Shown here: positions 43,860 to 52,828 of the stretch, one piece after another
Layout: each line of letters begins with the position of its first letter
How positions within the stretch are numbered: the stretch's first letter is position 1
Assembly (NCBI GenBank): GCA_002416285.1
Contig: DICM01000002.1
Coordinates: 4,325-68,324, forward strand
DNA length: 64,000 nt
Reading direction: 5' to 3'
DNA from: Caryophanales bacterium UBA5026
GTDB taxonomy: Bacteria; Bacillota_I; Bacilli_A; RF39; UBA660
Made by a program: the position numbers and the translations under genes
The notes under the pieces: model-generated
What the model saw: only the letters and a program-made list of their open reading frames with translations
Database searches by the model: none
Told to the model about the DNA's origin: nothing

Positions 43860-44033
43860 ATGTTTCGATATCTACAGATTACAAATGATAACCTTTCATT
43901 AGCAACAAAAATCCAAATTTTTAATTTTTCCAAAAGAATCAGCATATAAACACTATTTAATGATTTTTACGATGCTAATGAATCAAATAGAAGAAAGATA
44001 TTGGAATTATTTCAAAAATCGAAAAAATATTAG
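43860..44033 (+). pseudogene. GNAT acetyltransferase pseudogene
   Basis: Frame 1 begins MFRYLQITNDNLSLATKIQI, the typical start of a GNAT N-acetyltransferase, and then stops. One frame over the sequence reads IFPKESAYKHYL, the expected continuation, and later DFYDANESNRRKILELF and a stop at 44031-44033, which resembles a GNAT end. The middle of the domain (acetyl-CoA site) is missing, so this is a frameshifted, internally deleted copy. A terminator follows. Confidence 0.7.
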
Positions 44034-44056
44034 AATGATAGTTCTAATATTTTTTA
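44029..44056 (+). terminator. Terminator after GNAT pseudogene
   Basis: ATTAGAA/TTCTAAT stem with T7 tail. Confidence 0.75.
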
Positions 44057-44117
44057 TATCAATATATTATGTTATTGTTATCTATCAAGTTGACTAAAGC
44101 AAAAGATTTTTTATTAT

Positions 44118-45476
44118 CTAGTTATCCTTTTGAAATTGAAAAGAATAATAATGGGTTTTATAAGAATAAATTTTATTTTGTCCTATAATATTATTTAATT
44201 GTTCAAGTAAATTTTCTTCTTCCTTGTTTAAAATAGAGAACCAATTGAAAGTAGATGTATGTTTATATCCATTGTTTAAAAATAATGTATTAATATCTTC
44301 TATCGTAAAATTATTTTTATTATATTTCGGAAAATTGTTATTAAAATACCAATTGTCTTTTAATAACTCTAAAATCATCTTATGACTTGAAATATTGCTA
44401 ATTTCTCCAATAATAAAACCGTCTTTCTTTAAATATTTCTTGATATCTTGTAAGAACATATCCGGATGATCTACTTTTTCTAATAAATTCCCAATAATAA
44501 TATAATCGTAATCATTTTCTTTTAATTCATCGTAACTTTGAAATACATTTCCAAAATATTTTGCAAATTTAGCCATATTTTCATTTGATTCGATACCATC
44601 TATTTCTGAATTTTTATAATCATTTTTAATTTTAAGCATAGTTGTTCCAATACCACAATTAACATCTAAAAATCTTAATGATTTTTCTTTATCATCTTTT
44701 AAAATTCTGAGAGATGCATGTTTAATCTCATCAAATTGAAATGTATTAAATCCCCATCTACTTTCAAAGTAAGTACGATTTTTATAGAGAATTGGATAAA
44801 ATTTATTTAAATCTTTTCGAAAAGCTGTACCTAAATAATGATGTATAAATGAATCGTGACAAAGCATTAATTTATATCCCGCATCTATAATTCGAAGAGA
44901 TAGATCGTTATCTTCTACATATCCTGGCGAGTATTCTTCATCTAATAGTCCAATTTTATTTAATACATCACGCTTTATTAAAATGCAAAAACCAATTAAA
45001 AATACTTTTTCTTCCCATCTGTTTGAATCAGATATATTATTTTTTATTGCAAGTTCCTGCATCTCCATAAAATCACTATAAGTGAAATCTACACCCTGTA
45101 AATTTTCTTGGTGATTGGAAACAGAGCCAACTGCACCTACCAAATCATTACTATAGAGACATATTTTTAAATTTTCTAACCAATTAGTTGTAACGATTGT
45201 ATCATTATTTAAAAGTAGAATATCATTATCAGGATTTGCAATTTCTATTCCTTGGTTACATCCTTTTGGGAATCCCATATTTTCATCATTTAAAATGACT
45301 TTTAAATCCTTTTGCTTCTTTAACCAATCTCTTGTTCCGTCTGTAGATAAATTATCGACAACAATAATTTCATATGAATTTTTTTTGGTATATTTTTTTA
45401 TACTCTCAATACAATCCTTTGTGTAATTAAAATTATTATAAGTGAGAATGACAATTGAAGTTTTTCTTTTCTTCAT
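44118..45476 (-). CDS. Glycosyltransferase-methyltransferase fusion
   Basis: 452 residues on the minus strand. Residues 1-250 are a family 2 glycosyltransferase: KTSIVILTYNNFNYTKDCIESI, VVDNLSTDGTRDWL, ENMGFPKGCNQGIE, LLLNNDTIV (DxD) and GYVEDNDLSLRI. Residues about 265-420 are a class I SAM methyltransferase: LRFLDVNCGIGTTMLKI (motif I), EIDGIESNENMAKFAKYF, YDYIIIGNLLEKVDHPDMFL and YLKKDGFIIGEISN. The protein could add and then methylate a sugar on a surface glycan or protein. GGGGGATT before ATG 45476. It stands alone, away from the main polysaccharide operon. Confidence 0.88.
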   Translation of the reverse strand: MKKRKTSIVILTYNNFNYTKDCIESIKKYTKKNSYEIIVVDNLSTDGTRDWLKKQKDLKVILNDENMGFPKGCNQGIEIANPDNDILLLNNDTIVTTNWLENLKICLYSNDLVGAVGSVSNHQENLQGVDFTYSDFMEMQELAIKNNISDSNRWEEKVFLIGFCILIKRDVLNKIGLLDEEYSPGYVEDNDLSLRIIDAGYKLMLCHDSFIHHYLGTAFRKDLNKFYPILYKNRTYFESRWGFNTFQFDEIKHASLRILKDDKEKSLRFLDVNCGIGTTMLKIKNDYKNSEIDGIESNENMAKFAKYFGNVFQSYDELKENDYDYIIIGNLLEKVDHPDMFLQDIKKYLKKDGFIIGEISNISSHKMILELLKDNWYFNNNFPKYNKNNFTIEDINTLFLNNGYKHTSTFNWFSILNKEEENLLEQLNNIIGQNKIYSYKTHYYSFQFQKDN

Positions 45477-45659
45477 TTTAATCCCCCTTTATTCTCTCTA
45501 TAATATATGTAGATATTGCTATTTCGGTTAGAAAATAATATACTTATATTAAGAGATAGAGTGGTAGTTTATAGAACATTAAAACTATCATGAACGCGTT
45601 AATATCTCAATAAAAAATGATAAGGATATATTGGAAATGTTAGAAAGGTAAAAGGAATT
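45477..45659. other. Divergent intergenic region
   Basis: 183 bases between the fusion gene and the phosphoesterase gene. Two short plus-strand frames (MNALISQ at about 45590, and one ending ILEMLER just before the next ribosome site) may be remnants. No promoter is clear. Confidence 0.3.
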
Positions 45660-46205
45660 ATGAAATTATTGTTTATTTCGGATATACATGGTATTCCAGA
45701 AAATTTAACAAAGATCAATCAAATAATCAAATTAGAAAATATTGATAAGTTAGTCGTACTTGGGGATTTATATTATGCTGGTCCTAACTTTGCTTGTAGT
45801 GAAGAAGTGAATATAGAGGCTGTAAAGAACTTTTTAATGTCTTATCAGGATCGTATTATTTGTTTACGGGGAAACTGCGACTCTGATGTGGATGTAAAAG
45901 TTAGTGATTTTCCTATTTGTGATAATCTAGCGCTCATTCACGTAGATGATATTGATGTTTATTGTACCCATGGAAACGAATATAATATTGATAAAAGTAG
46001 TAAGTTTAATCGGAAAGGAATATTAGTTTACGGTCATGAACATTATCCTTATATCAGAAAGAAGTATGATATGGTTTATATTAATACAGGTTCTATTTCA
46101 TTACCGAGAAACGGAAGTGAACCAAGTTATTTAATTTATGAAGATAGAAAATTTATGTTATATACAATTCATGATGAATTAATTGATATGATTGAGATAA
46201 AATGA
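45660..46205 (+). CDS. YfcE/MJ0936-type metallophosphoesterase
   Basis: 181 residues with the calcineurin-type metal motifs in order: SDIHG (8-12), VVLGDLYYAG, LRGNCDSD (GNCD), IHVDDIDVYCTHGNEY, VYGHEHYPY (GHxH) and NTGSISLPRNGS at the end, which is the YfcE signature. Members are Mn-dependent phosphodiesterases with unknown natural substrates. Start ATG 45660 with AGGTAAAAGG upstream; a hairpin terminator overlaps the stop. Confidence 0.93.
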   Translation: MKLLFISDIHGIPENLTKINQIIKLENIDKLVVLGDLYYAGPNFACSEEVNIEAVKNFLMSYQDRIICLRGNCDSDVDVKVSDFPICDNLALIHVDDIDVYCTHGNEYNIDKSSKFNRKGILVYGHEHYPYIRKKYDMVYINTGSISLPRNGSEPSYLIYEDRKFMLYTIHDELIDMIEIK

Positions 46206-46229
46206 GCTTTAAAAAGTTCATTTTTTGTT
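46199..46229 (+). terminator. Terminator after phosphoesterase gene
   Basis: AAATGAGCTT / AAGTTCATTT stem (one G-T pair) and T6 tail. Confidence 0.7.
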
Positions 46230-46330
46230 TCACAAAATATCCACCATAATTTTATATTCCTACCCATATACTTAATATATAAAATAATAAATTAGAAATT
46301 TTAACTTTCCTTATAGAAGGTAGGTGAACC

Positions 46331-47896
46331 ATGAAAAAGATTGTCATTGCAATTATTATCTTAACGGTATTTAGTCTTGCTTGGTATATATTGAAACCGC
46401 CACCACTAGACAATAAAGTGTTAGATTCTAATACAACGATAAATAATAAAATTACTAAAGTAACTTTGTCGGAAAGTTTAACGATTACAGAAGCGGGTAT
46501 CTACGAATTAACAGGACAGATTAAGGACGGGTTAATAACGGTTCATACCGATGGAAAAGTAATATTAGTTTTAAATAATGTTACAATTAAAAATTCGAAA
46601 GGTCCAGCTATTTATGTTGAACAATCAGAAGCGACAACGATTGAATTAACGGGAGGCAGTATCAATCAATTAACGGATAGTGATAGTTACAGCATCTATA
46701 AAGAAGATGTAAATGGCACAATTTTTAGTAGGAATAATCTCATCATCACCGGCAAGGGAACCTTAAAAGTAAATGCTGATTATAAAAATGGGATTGTTAG
46801 TGAAGGCCCATTAACAATTGAAAGTGGAACAATTGAAATAGATGCTTTAGAAGATGGAATTCAGAGCTTGGATAATATAATTATCAAAGATGGGATTATT
46901 AACATAAATAGTGCAGGAAACGGTATTAGAACAGTAAATGATACCCATACAGAAATTGGATATATTCAAATTGAAAACGGAGCTTTTAATATTCGTGCAA
47001 CTTTAGATGGAATCCAGGCAACTACTTACTTATCAATCAAAAATGGAATATTCGATATTCGAACAGGAAACGGATCATCTATTGCGTGGACGAATCAAAC
47101 AATCAGTGCAAAAGCTTTAAAATCAAAGAAAAATTTAATAATTGAAAATGGATCATTTACAATTGATTCAGCCGATGATGCAATTCATACCAATAGTAGT
47201 TTATCAATTATTGATGGAGCATTTCATATATCCTCGGGTGATGATGGTATTCATGCTGATGATACCATTATTATTAATAATGGAACAATTGCAATTATGA
47301 AAAGTTATGAAGGAATTGAAGCAGCTAGTATAAACATCAATGGTGGATCAATTACAATCACAGCTAGTGATGACGGAATTAATGTCGGTGGAGGAAGTGA
47401 TAGTTCTTCGCAAAGCGGAAGAGCAGGGCAGAATCAGTTTAGTACTTCCATCAAATATAAATTAACACTGAATAGTGGAATGATCGAAATTGATGCATCA
47501 GGAGATGGACTTGATGCGAATGGAAACATCTATATTAATGGTGGGGAAATTTATGTAAATAGTTCAACGAATGATGAAAAAAGAGAACTTGATAGTGAGT
47601 ATGTCATTACTGGTGGAACTCTAATGACAATAGGGACAAATCGAATCTCAGAAACTACTACAAATCTATCAACTCAATTGACAATTATTCTATCTACAGC
47701 AATAAAAAGTAACGACAAGATTGTTATTACTGATTCTAAAGATAATGAACTCTTTGAATACACGACAAAAAAACAATCGGAATCGATTGTTTATAGTAGT
47801 CCATTATTAAAGCTAAATGAGAGGTATAAATTAAAAATCAATGATGCAGTCATAAAAACATTTAATATCAGTTCTAATACTACTGTTGTTGAATAA
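46331..47896 (+). CDS. Surface protein with carbohydrate-binding (DUF4353-type) beta-helix repeats
   Basis: 521 residues. One N-terminal membrane/signal helix (KKIVIAIIILTVFSLAWYIL) and no lipobox. The body is a repetitive right-handed beta-solenoid: repeats of the type IENGSFTIDSADDAIHTN, IIDGAFHISSGDDGIHAD, INGGSITITASDDGINV, with D-D-G/A-I-H at each turn. This is the pattern annotated as carbohydrate-binding domain-containing protein. A C-terminal sandwich (ITDSKDNELFEYTT) follows. It probably binds glycan at the cell surface. RBS AGGTAGGTG. Own terminator after. Confidence 0.85.
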   Translation: MKKIVIAIIILTVFSLAWYILKPPPLDNKVLDSNTTINNKITKVTLSESLTITEAGIYELTGQIKDGLITVHTDGKVILVLNNVTIKNSKGPAIYVEQSEATTIELTGGSINQLTDSDSYSIYKEDVNGTIFSRNNLIITGKGTLKVNADYKNGIVSEGPLTIESGTIEIDALEDGIQSLDNIIIKDGIININSAGNGIRTVNDTHTEIGYIQIENGAFNIRATLDGIQATTYLSIKNGIFDIRTGNGSSIAWTNQTISAKALKSKKNLIIENGSFTIDSADDAIHTNSSLSIIDGAFHISSGDDGIHADDTIIINNGTIAIMKSYEGIEAASININGGSITITASDDGINVGGGSDSSSQSGRAGQNQFSTSIKYKLTLNSGMIEIDASGDGLDANGNIYINGGEIYVNSSTNDEKRELDSEYVITGGTLMTIGTNRISETTTNLSTQLTIILSTAIKSNDKIVITDSKDNELFEYTTKKQSESIVYSSPLLKLNERYKLKINDAVIKTFNISSNTTVVE

Positions 47897-47907
47897 ATCG
47901 ACACTTT

Positions 47908-47933
47908 GGATCATTAAAATAATGATCCTTTTT
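47908..47933 (+). terminator. Terminator after carbohydrate-binding protein
   Basis: GGATCATT/AATGATCC stem with T5 tail. Confidence 0.85.
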
Positions 47934-47937
47934 CATA

Positions 47938-47958
47938 GAAAAAAGGCAACTTGCCTTT
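47938..47958 (-). terminator. Terminator of the ftsW-pbp-mraY unit
   Basis: AAAGGCAA/TTGCCTTT stem with T run on the minus strand, ending at the mraY stop. Confidence 0.8.
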
Positions 47959-48949
47959 ATATCCAAACCCCATAGATAATTGCTAACATAGAAGCAATGG
48001 CGCCAATAATCCAAAATAACCGAACAATATCGCGTTCTTCCCAGCCCCATTTTTCAAAAGTATGGTGAATAGGAGTCATCGGGAAAAACCTTTTTTTGGT
48101 AAACTTATAATAGACTCTTTGAATAATACAAGTTAATGTTTCAATTACAAATACAATTCCAATTAATACAAGTAATAATTCATGTCTTGTTAAAATAGCA
48201 ATCGCACCGAGTGTGGCACCGAGAGCCAAACTTCCCGTATCACCCATAAATATTTTTGCGGGACTAGCGTTAAAGACTAAGAACCCCAGTAGAGCACCCA
48301 CTAAAACAAAGCAGAAAAGAGCAATTTCTTCATAACCTTCCAGCCAACCTGCTGCATAACTGATAATTCCAAATGTCCCAAAGGCAATTACCGATAGCCC
48401 CCCTGCAAGTCCGTCTAATCCATCGGTTAAGTTGACCGCATTTGAACTTGCCACTAAGACGAATAAGATGAATAATCCGTAGAACCAACCGATATTCCAC
48501 TTGATATGTAAACTATGGACCCAAATAAGAGACTCATTTCCAGCTAACATAAATAAATAGAAGAATGCGACTGCAACAACAATTTGTAATAATAATTTTG
48601 CTGTTTCGGTAAGACCCTTATTATTATGTCTTAAAATAATAAGATAATCATCTAAGAATCCAATGAAGGAATAGCTGAGAAATGTTAATAGAACAATTCC
48701 TAAATGATAACTGAAATTAATTCTATCAAATAGTAGAAGTAAAAGGAAAGTTCCTAAAGTGGATCCTATAAAGATAAGTCCACCCATAGTAGGAGTTCCA
48801 GCTTTTTTTTCATGAGTTCTACTTAAATACACACTAAGACTTTGATTCGCTTTTCTCTTCTTTAAGTATGGTACTAATATAATTCCTAAAATTAAAGCAA
48901 ACAGAAAACCAGTCATTAATGCTAGTACTGCTTTTGTAAGATGCAACAT
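47957..48949 (-). CDS. mraY: Phospho-N-acetylmuramoyl-pentapeptide transferase
   Basis: 330 residues, ten membrane helices. HEKKAGTPTMGGLIFI, IGFLDDYLIILRHNNKGLT (Asp pair binding Mg), NAVNLTDGLDGLAGG, FMGDTGSLALG and MTPIHHTFEKWGWEE are the MraY motifs. It makes lipid I at the inner face of the membrane. GGAGGAATGT before ATG 48949. Last of three minus-strand genes; 9 bases after the pbp gene. Confidence 0.97.
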   Translation of the reverse strand: MLHLTKAVLALMTGFLFALILGIILVPYLKKRKANQSLSVYLSRTHEKKAGTPTMGGLIFIGSTLGTFLLLLLFDRINFSYHLGIVLLTFLSYSFIGFLDDYLIILRHNNKGLTETAKLLLQIVVAVAFFYLFMLAGNESLIWVHSLHIKWNIGWFYGLFILFVLVASSNAVNLTDGLDGLAGGLSVIAFGTFGIISYAAGWLEGYEEIALFCFVLVGALLGFLVFNASPAKIFMGDTGSLALGATLGAIAILTRHELLLVLIGIVFVIETLTCIIQRVYYKFTKKRFFPMTPIHHTFEKWGWEERDIVRLFWIIGAIASMLAIIYGVWI

Positions 48950-48958
48950 ACATTCCTC

Positions 48959-50863
48959 CTATCCGAGTAATAACCGAATGGTTTCACCTTCATAGATACG
49001 TTCTCCAGCACTTGGAGATTGATAGATGACATTATCTCCAGTACCACTATATTCGACTTTAAACTTCGTTAGTTCTTTTCCAGCATCTGTTCTACCTTTT
49101 CCGGTAACATCTGGTACCGTTGCGTATTTGCGATCTAAGTAGTTATAATTTTTTTCACTGGCACCTTCAGGTTTCTCAATTCCTAAAATACTAATACAGT
49201 CCTGTAAGATACTTCTTGCTATTGGAGCAGCGACAGTACCACCGAATTGACTAATTCCTTTCGCATTATCAATCGCTATATAAACGACTACTTCCGGATC
49301 ATTTGCTGGTAAGAATCCCATGAACGATACAATATAATTTCCAACCATGTAGGCCCCATTTTGCACTTTTTGAGCAGTTCCTGTTTTCCCACCGACACGA
49401 TAGCCATCTATGAAAGCATTTCTACCAGTTCCATTGGTTACGACACTTTCTAGGGCCATTCTTACTTCTTCACTGGTCTTGTCGGTAATAACTTTACGAA
49501 CAATTGTTGGTTCAAATTTTTGGATAACAGCATTTGTTTCTGGCTCATTAATACTCTTTACAATATAAGGCTTGTATAAATATCCCCCGTTGATAGCAGC
49601 GGATACCGCAGTAATTTGCTGAATCGGAGTGACAGAAACACCTTGACCAAAGGCTGTTGTAGCAAGTTCGACAGGACCAACTCTATCTAAAGAAAACAGA
49701 ATACCGTTACTCTCCCCATTTAAATCAACTTCAGTTTTTTGTCCAAATCCAAAGGAGTTAATATAAGAGAATAATTTATCTTTTCCAAGACGTTGACCTA
49801 AAACGACAAAGCCGGGGTTGCAGGAATTTTCAACAACCTGTAAGAATGTCTGTGAACCATGTCCTCCATGTTTCCAACATTTAATCCGGGCATTTTCAAC
49901 TTGAATACTACCAGTATCATAGTAGGTATCTTTTTCTAAATCTACGACATTTTCTTCTAGGGATGCTGCTAAAGTAATTATTTTAAACGTAGAACCTGGT
50001 TCATATGTCGCCCAAATTGGTAAGTTTCTATTTATTTCTTCAATGGTGTAATTTTGGTAATTACTCGGTTCAAAGTTAGGTCGAGCTGACATTGCTAAAA
50101 TTTCTCCGGTTTTGGGATTCATGACCATTCCCAGTGCTTGCTCTGGTCGATATTTATTGACAGCATTATTTAATTCTCGCTCCAAAGCAGCTTGAATCTC
50201 ATAATTTACGGTTAAAGTAATATTCATACCATTTTGTGGTTCTTCATAACTTTCCGTTAATTCTAATTTGTTTCCTTTCGCATCAGAAGCATATTTGATT
50301 GCTCCATATTCGCCAGTTAAATAGTCGTCGTAAATTAATTCCAAACCACTTAATCCTTGGTTGTCGATTCCTACAAAACCAAGGGTATGAGATAGTAACG
50401 TGTTGTAAGGATAATAACGTTTGGATTCTTTGACTAAATAAACACCATCTATCTTTAATTCACTAATTTTATCAGCTGTTTCATAATCTAAACGTCTTCC
50501 TTCTGGATGAACACGTTCCATGGAAGTCTTTTTACTAACATGGGCATACATATCATCGTAGGAAACATTTAAAATTTCCGCTAGTTTTTTAGCAGTCGTC
50601 TCTTTATCTTTTATTTGATTCGGGATCAATACTAAAGAAGTAGTCGTTTTATTATCCGCTAATACCACTCCGTTTGAATCGGTAATTTTTCCACGATCTG
50701 CTTCGATTGGTAAATTTCGGTTCCATAAAGAAGCTGCCAGTTTATTTAACTTGTCATAATCAATCACTTGAGTATAAAACACTTTACCAATAATCAGTAA
50801 AAAACAAAATAATAAAATACAAAGTACAATACGAATACGAATATGCGTTTTTTTGAAAAACAT
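48959..50863 (-). CDS. Class B penicillin-binding protein with PASTA domain (FtsI/SpoVD-like)
   Basis: 634 residues. One N-terminal membrane helix (RIRIVLCILLFCFLLIIGKVFY), dimerisation domain with NLPIEADRGKITDSNGVVLA, and transpeptidase domain with EPGSTFKIITLA (S-x-x-K), ENSCNPG (S-x-N) and VGGKTGTAQK (KTG). One PASTA domain forms the C terminus (YATVPDVTGKGRTDAGKEL to YEGETIRLLLG). FtsI makes septal peptidoglycan cross-links; SpoVD does the same in spore cortex. A single PASTA is the SpoVD-like arrangement; the two cannot be told apart here. RBS AGGTGATC. Confidence 0.93.
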   Translation of the reverse strand: MFFKKTHIRIRIVLCILLFCFLLIIGKVFYTQVIDYDKLNKLAASLWNRNLPIEADRGKITDSNGVVLADNKTTTSLVLIPNQIKDKETTAKKLAEILNVSYDDMYAHVSKKTSMERVHPEGRRLDYETADKISELKIDGVYLVKESKRYYPYNTLLSHTLGFVGIDNQGLSGLELIYDDYLTGEYGAIKYASDAKGNKLELTESYEEPQNGMNITLTVNYEIQAALERELNNAVNKYRPEQALGMVMNPKTGEILAMSARPNFEPSNYQNYTIEEINRNLPIWATYEPGSTFKIITLAASLEENVVDLEKDTYYDTGSIQVENARIKCWKHGGHGSQTFLQVVENSCNPGFVVLGQRLGKDKLFSYINSFGFGQKTEVDLNGESNGILFSLDRVGPVELATTAFGQGVSVTPIQQITAVSAAINGGYLYKPYIVKSINEPETNAVIQKFEPTIVRKVITDKTSEEVRMALESVVTNGTGRNAFIDGYRVGGKTGTAQKVQNGAYMVGNYIVSFMGFLPANDPEVVVYIAIDNAKGISQFGGTVAAPIARSILQDCISILGIEKPEGASEKNYNYLDRKYATVPDVTGKGRTDAGKELTKFKVEYSGTGDNVIYQSPSAGERIYEGETIRLLLG

Positions 50864-50994
50864 AAGATCACCTGATTTATTTTATGTACAAGTTGTCTTG
50901 TATAGAACGGATTCTTTTGATTAGAAATATTTAAAAGATATTTTTTAATAGTAATAAAAATATAGTAATGGATAGTAAAAAAGACCGACGTCTT

Positions 50995-52086
50995 TTATTT
51001 TTGATATCTACTAATATTGAGTAAAATTCCCATGCCAGAGAGTGTAATGAGTAAACTAGATCCCCCGTAACTTAGAAATGGTAAAGTAACTCCTGTAACT
51101 GGAATTAATCCAACGACAACCATAAGATTTAAAACTGCCTGAAACGCTAATCCAAAAGTAATCCCAAAAGCCAAGAATTTACCAAATGGTTCTTTACATT
51201 TGCTTGCAATCCTTAAACCCCTTGTAATAATTAAGATAAATAGACTAGAAACAATTAATACGCCCATAAAACCAAATTCTTCACTGATAATCGAAAAGAT
51301 AAAATCAGTTTGTGGTTCTGGTAAATAGAAATGTTTTTGTCTGGAATTTAAAAAACCATATCCAAACAGTCCACCTGGACCAATCGCATAGAGAGATTGA
51401 ATAATTTGAAATCCACTTCCTAGAGGATCACTCCATGGATTTAGAAAAGATAAAATTCTAGCAAGACGATAGGGAGCTACTGCGATTAGACCAACAATTC
51501 CAGCAGCACCAACACCGGCTAATGATAGGAAAAAACGGAAGGGAACTCCACCCACAAAAAGAAGTCCAACTACTGTAACAAGAAGAATCATACCTGTTCC
51601 AAAATCTGGTTGCAACATAATGAGTCCAAAAACCAATAATGCAAGTCCTAAAATTGGCAGAACTCCTTTTTTGATATTTCTCAAATCCTTCTGGTGATTA
51701 CATAAGTATTTTGCTGTAAAAATAATCAAAGCTAATTTTGTAAACTCACTTGGTTGAATACCAAAAGAACCGATTCCAAACCAGCTTCTACTACCATTAC
51801 GAACAGTACCGATACCGGGAATTAGTACTAAAATTAAAAGTAAAATACAGGCTCCTAAAATATGATTACAATGCTTATAATATTTTTCATATGGTATTTT
51901 TGAGATTGTGTACATAAAAATGAGACCTATCATAAAGAAGAGTCCTTGATGTTTTACAAATTTAAAAGGATCATTAAATTTATATTCTGCCCATACATAG
52001 GAAGAGGAGTACACCATAATGATCCCAAAAATGGAAATTACTAAAATTGCTATTAAGAGTAAATAATCAAAACTTTTCTGTTTCAA
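50995..52086 (-). CDS. FtsW/RodA/SpoVE family glycosyltransferase
   Basis: 363 residues, ten membrane helices. YSSSYVWAEYKFNDPFKFVKHQ, FGIQPSEFTKLALIIF, LGLALLVFGLIMLQPDFGTG, PYRLARILSFLNPWSDPLGSGFQIIQSLYAIGPGGLFG (catalytic Asp) and GVTLPFLSYGGSSLL are the SEDS motifs. It polymerises peptidoglycan with the partner PBP encoded next to it. The order SEDS-PBP-MraY suggests the division (FtsW) or sporulation (SpoVE) pair. TTG start at 52086 with GGAGGAG upstream. Confidence 0.95.
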   Translation of the reverse strand: MKQKSFDYLLLIAILVISIFGIIMVYSSSYVWAEYKFNDPFKFVKHQGLFFMIGLIFMYTISKIPYEKYYKHCNHILGACILLLILVLIPGIGTVRNGSRSWFGIGSFGIQPSEFTKLALIIFTAKYLCNHQKDLRNIKKGVLPILGLALLVFGLIMLQPDFGTGMILLVTVVGLLFVGGVPFRFFLSLAGVGAAGIVGLIAVAPYRLARILSFLNPWSDPLGSGFQIIQSLYAIGPGGLFGYGFLNSRQKHFYLPEPQTDFIFSIISEEFGFMGVLIVSSLFILIITRGLRIASKCKEPFGKFLAFGITFGLAFQAVLNLMVVVGLIPVTGVTLPFLSYGGSSLLITLSGMGILLNISRYQK

Positions 52087-52207
52087 GCGGACTCCTCCTT
52101 ACATAGTTTATTTTATGATGAACGGAAAAAAATTAGGACAAACAATTTTAAACATGTCTTAAAGTTGAATCTTTTGAATAGAATGAAGCAAAAAGGAGGA
52201 ATTTTGG

Positions 52208-52828
52208 ATGGATGATATGGAATACATTCGATTACAATTAAAAAAGAAAAAGCAAAAAAGTAGTACCCCAATAAAGAAGATACAAAAGAGCTGGTGGGTA
52301 AGACCAGTTAGTTATTTTTTAGTTACAGTTTTAGTAACACTCATTACATTAATTGTGTTAAAAGGCAGCCCTAAGGCAAAAACGTGGTTTTATAATCATG
52401 TTTATAATACCAATTTTTCTTTCGCATCGATTAACAATTGGTACGAAAAGACATTTGGAAGTCCAATTCCTTTTCAAGATATTATTAAAAAGGCTGACAC
52501 CAAAACAGTTTTTCAAGAAAAATTAGCCTACAGTAAGAAAGAAAAATATGAAGATGGTGCGAAATTACAGGTGGCAGAAAATTACTTAGTACCAAGTATT
52601 GAAAGTGGAATGGTTGTCTATATCGGTGAGAAAGAGGGATACGGAAATACTGTTATTATCCAACAGATTAATGGAGTCGATGTCTGGTATGGAAATATGA
52701 AAAACAACAATGTAAAACTTTATGATTATGTTGAAAAAGGAAGTCTAGTAGGGGAAGCAAAGGATAAAATACTGTATTTAGTCTTCAAAAAAGAAGGAAA
52801 TGCTTTATCATATGAAGATTATCTCTAA
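52208..52828 (+). CDS. SpoIVFA-like membrane protein with M23/LytM domain
   Basis: 206 residues. Basic cytoplasmic start, one membrane helix (about 31-53, VRPVSYFLVTVLVTLITLIVL), an extracytoplasmic linker, then a C-terminal LytM fold (PSIESGMVVYIGEKEGYGNTVIIQQINGVDVWYG, LVGEAKDKILYLVF). The zinc ligands of active M23 peptidases are absent (LYLVF where H-x-H is expected), as in SpoIVFA, the inhibitory partner of SpoIVFB. It lies directly before a SpoIVFB-like gene and rplU, the B. subtilis order. GGAGG before ATG 52208. Confidence 0.8.
   Translation: MDDMEYIRLQLKKKKQKSSTPIKKIQKSWWVRPVSYFLVTVLVTLITLIVLKGSPKAKTWFYNHVYNTNFSFASINNWYEKTFGSPIPFQDIIKKADTKTVFQEKLAYSKKEKYEDGAKLQVAENYLVPSIESGMVVYIGEKEGYGNTVIIQQINGVDVWYGNMKNNNVKLYDYVEKGSLVGEAKDKILYLVFKKEGNALSYEDYL

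Noticed and set aside
46331..47896. Tandem DNA repeats in the carbohydrate-binding protein gene
   Set aside because: The repeats are at protein level (beta-solenoid turns); the DNA is diverged and no exact tandem units are seen.
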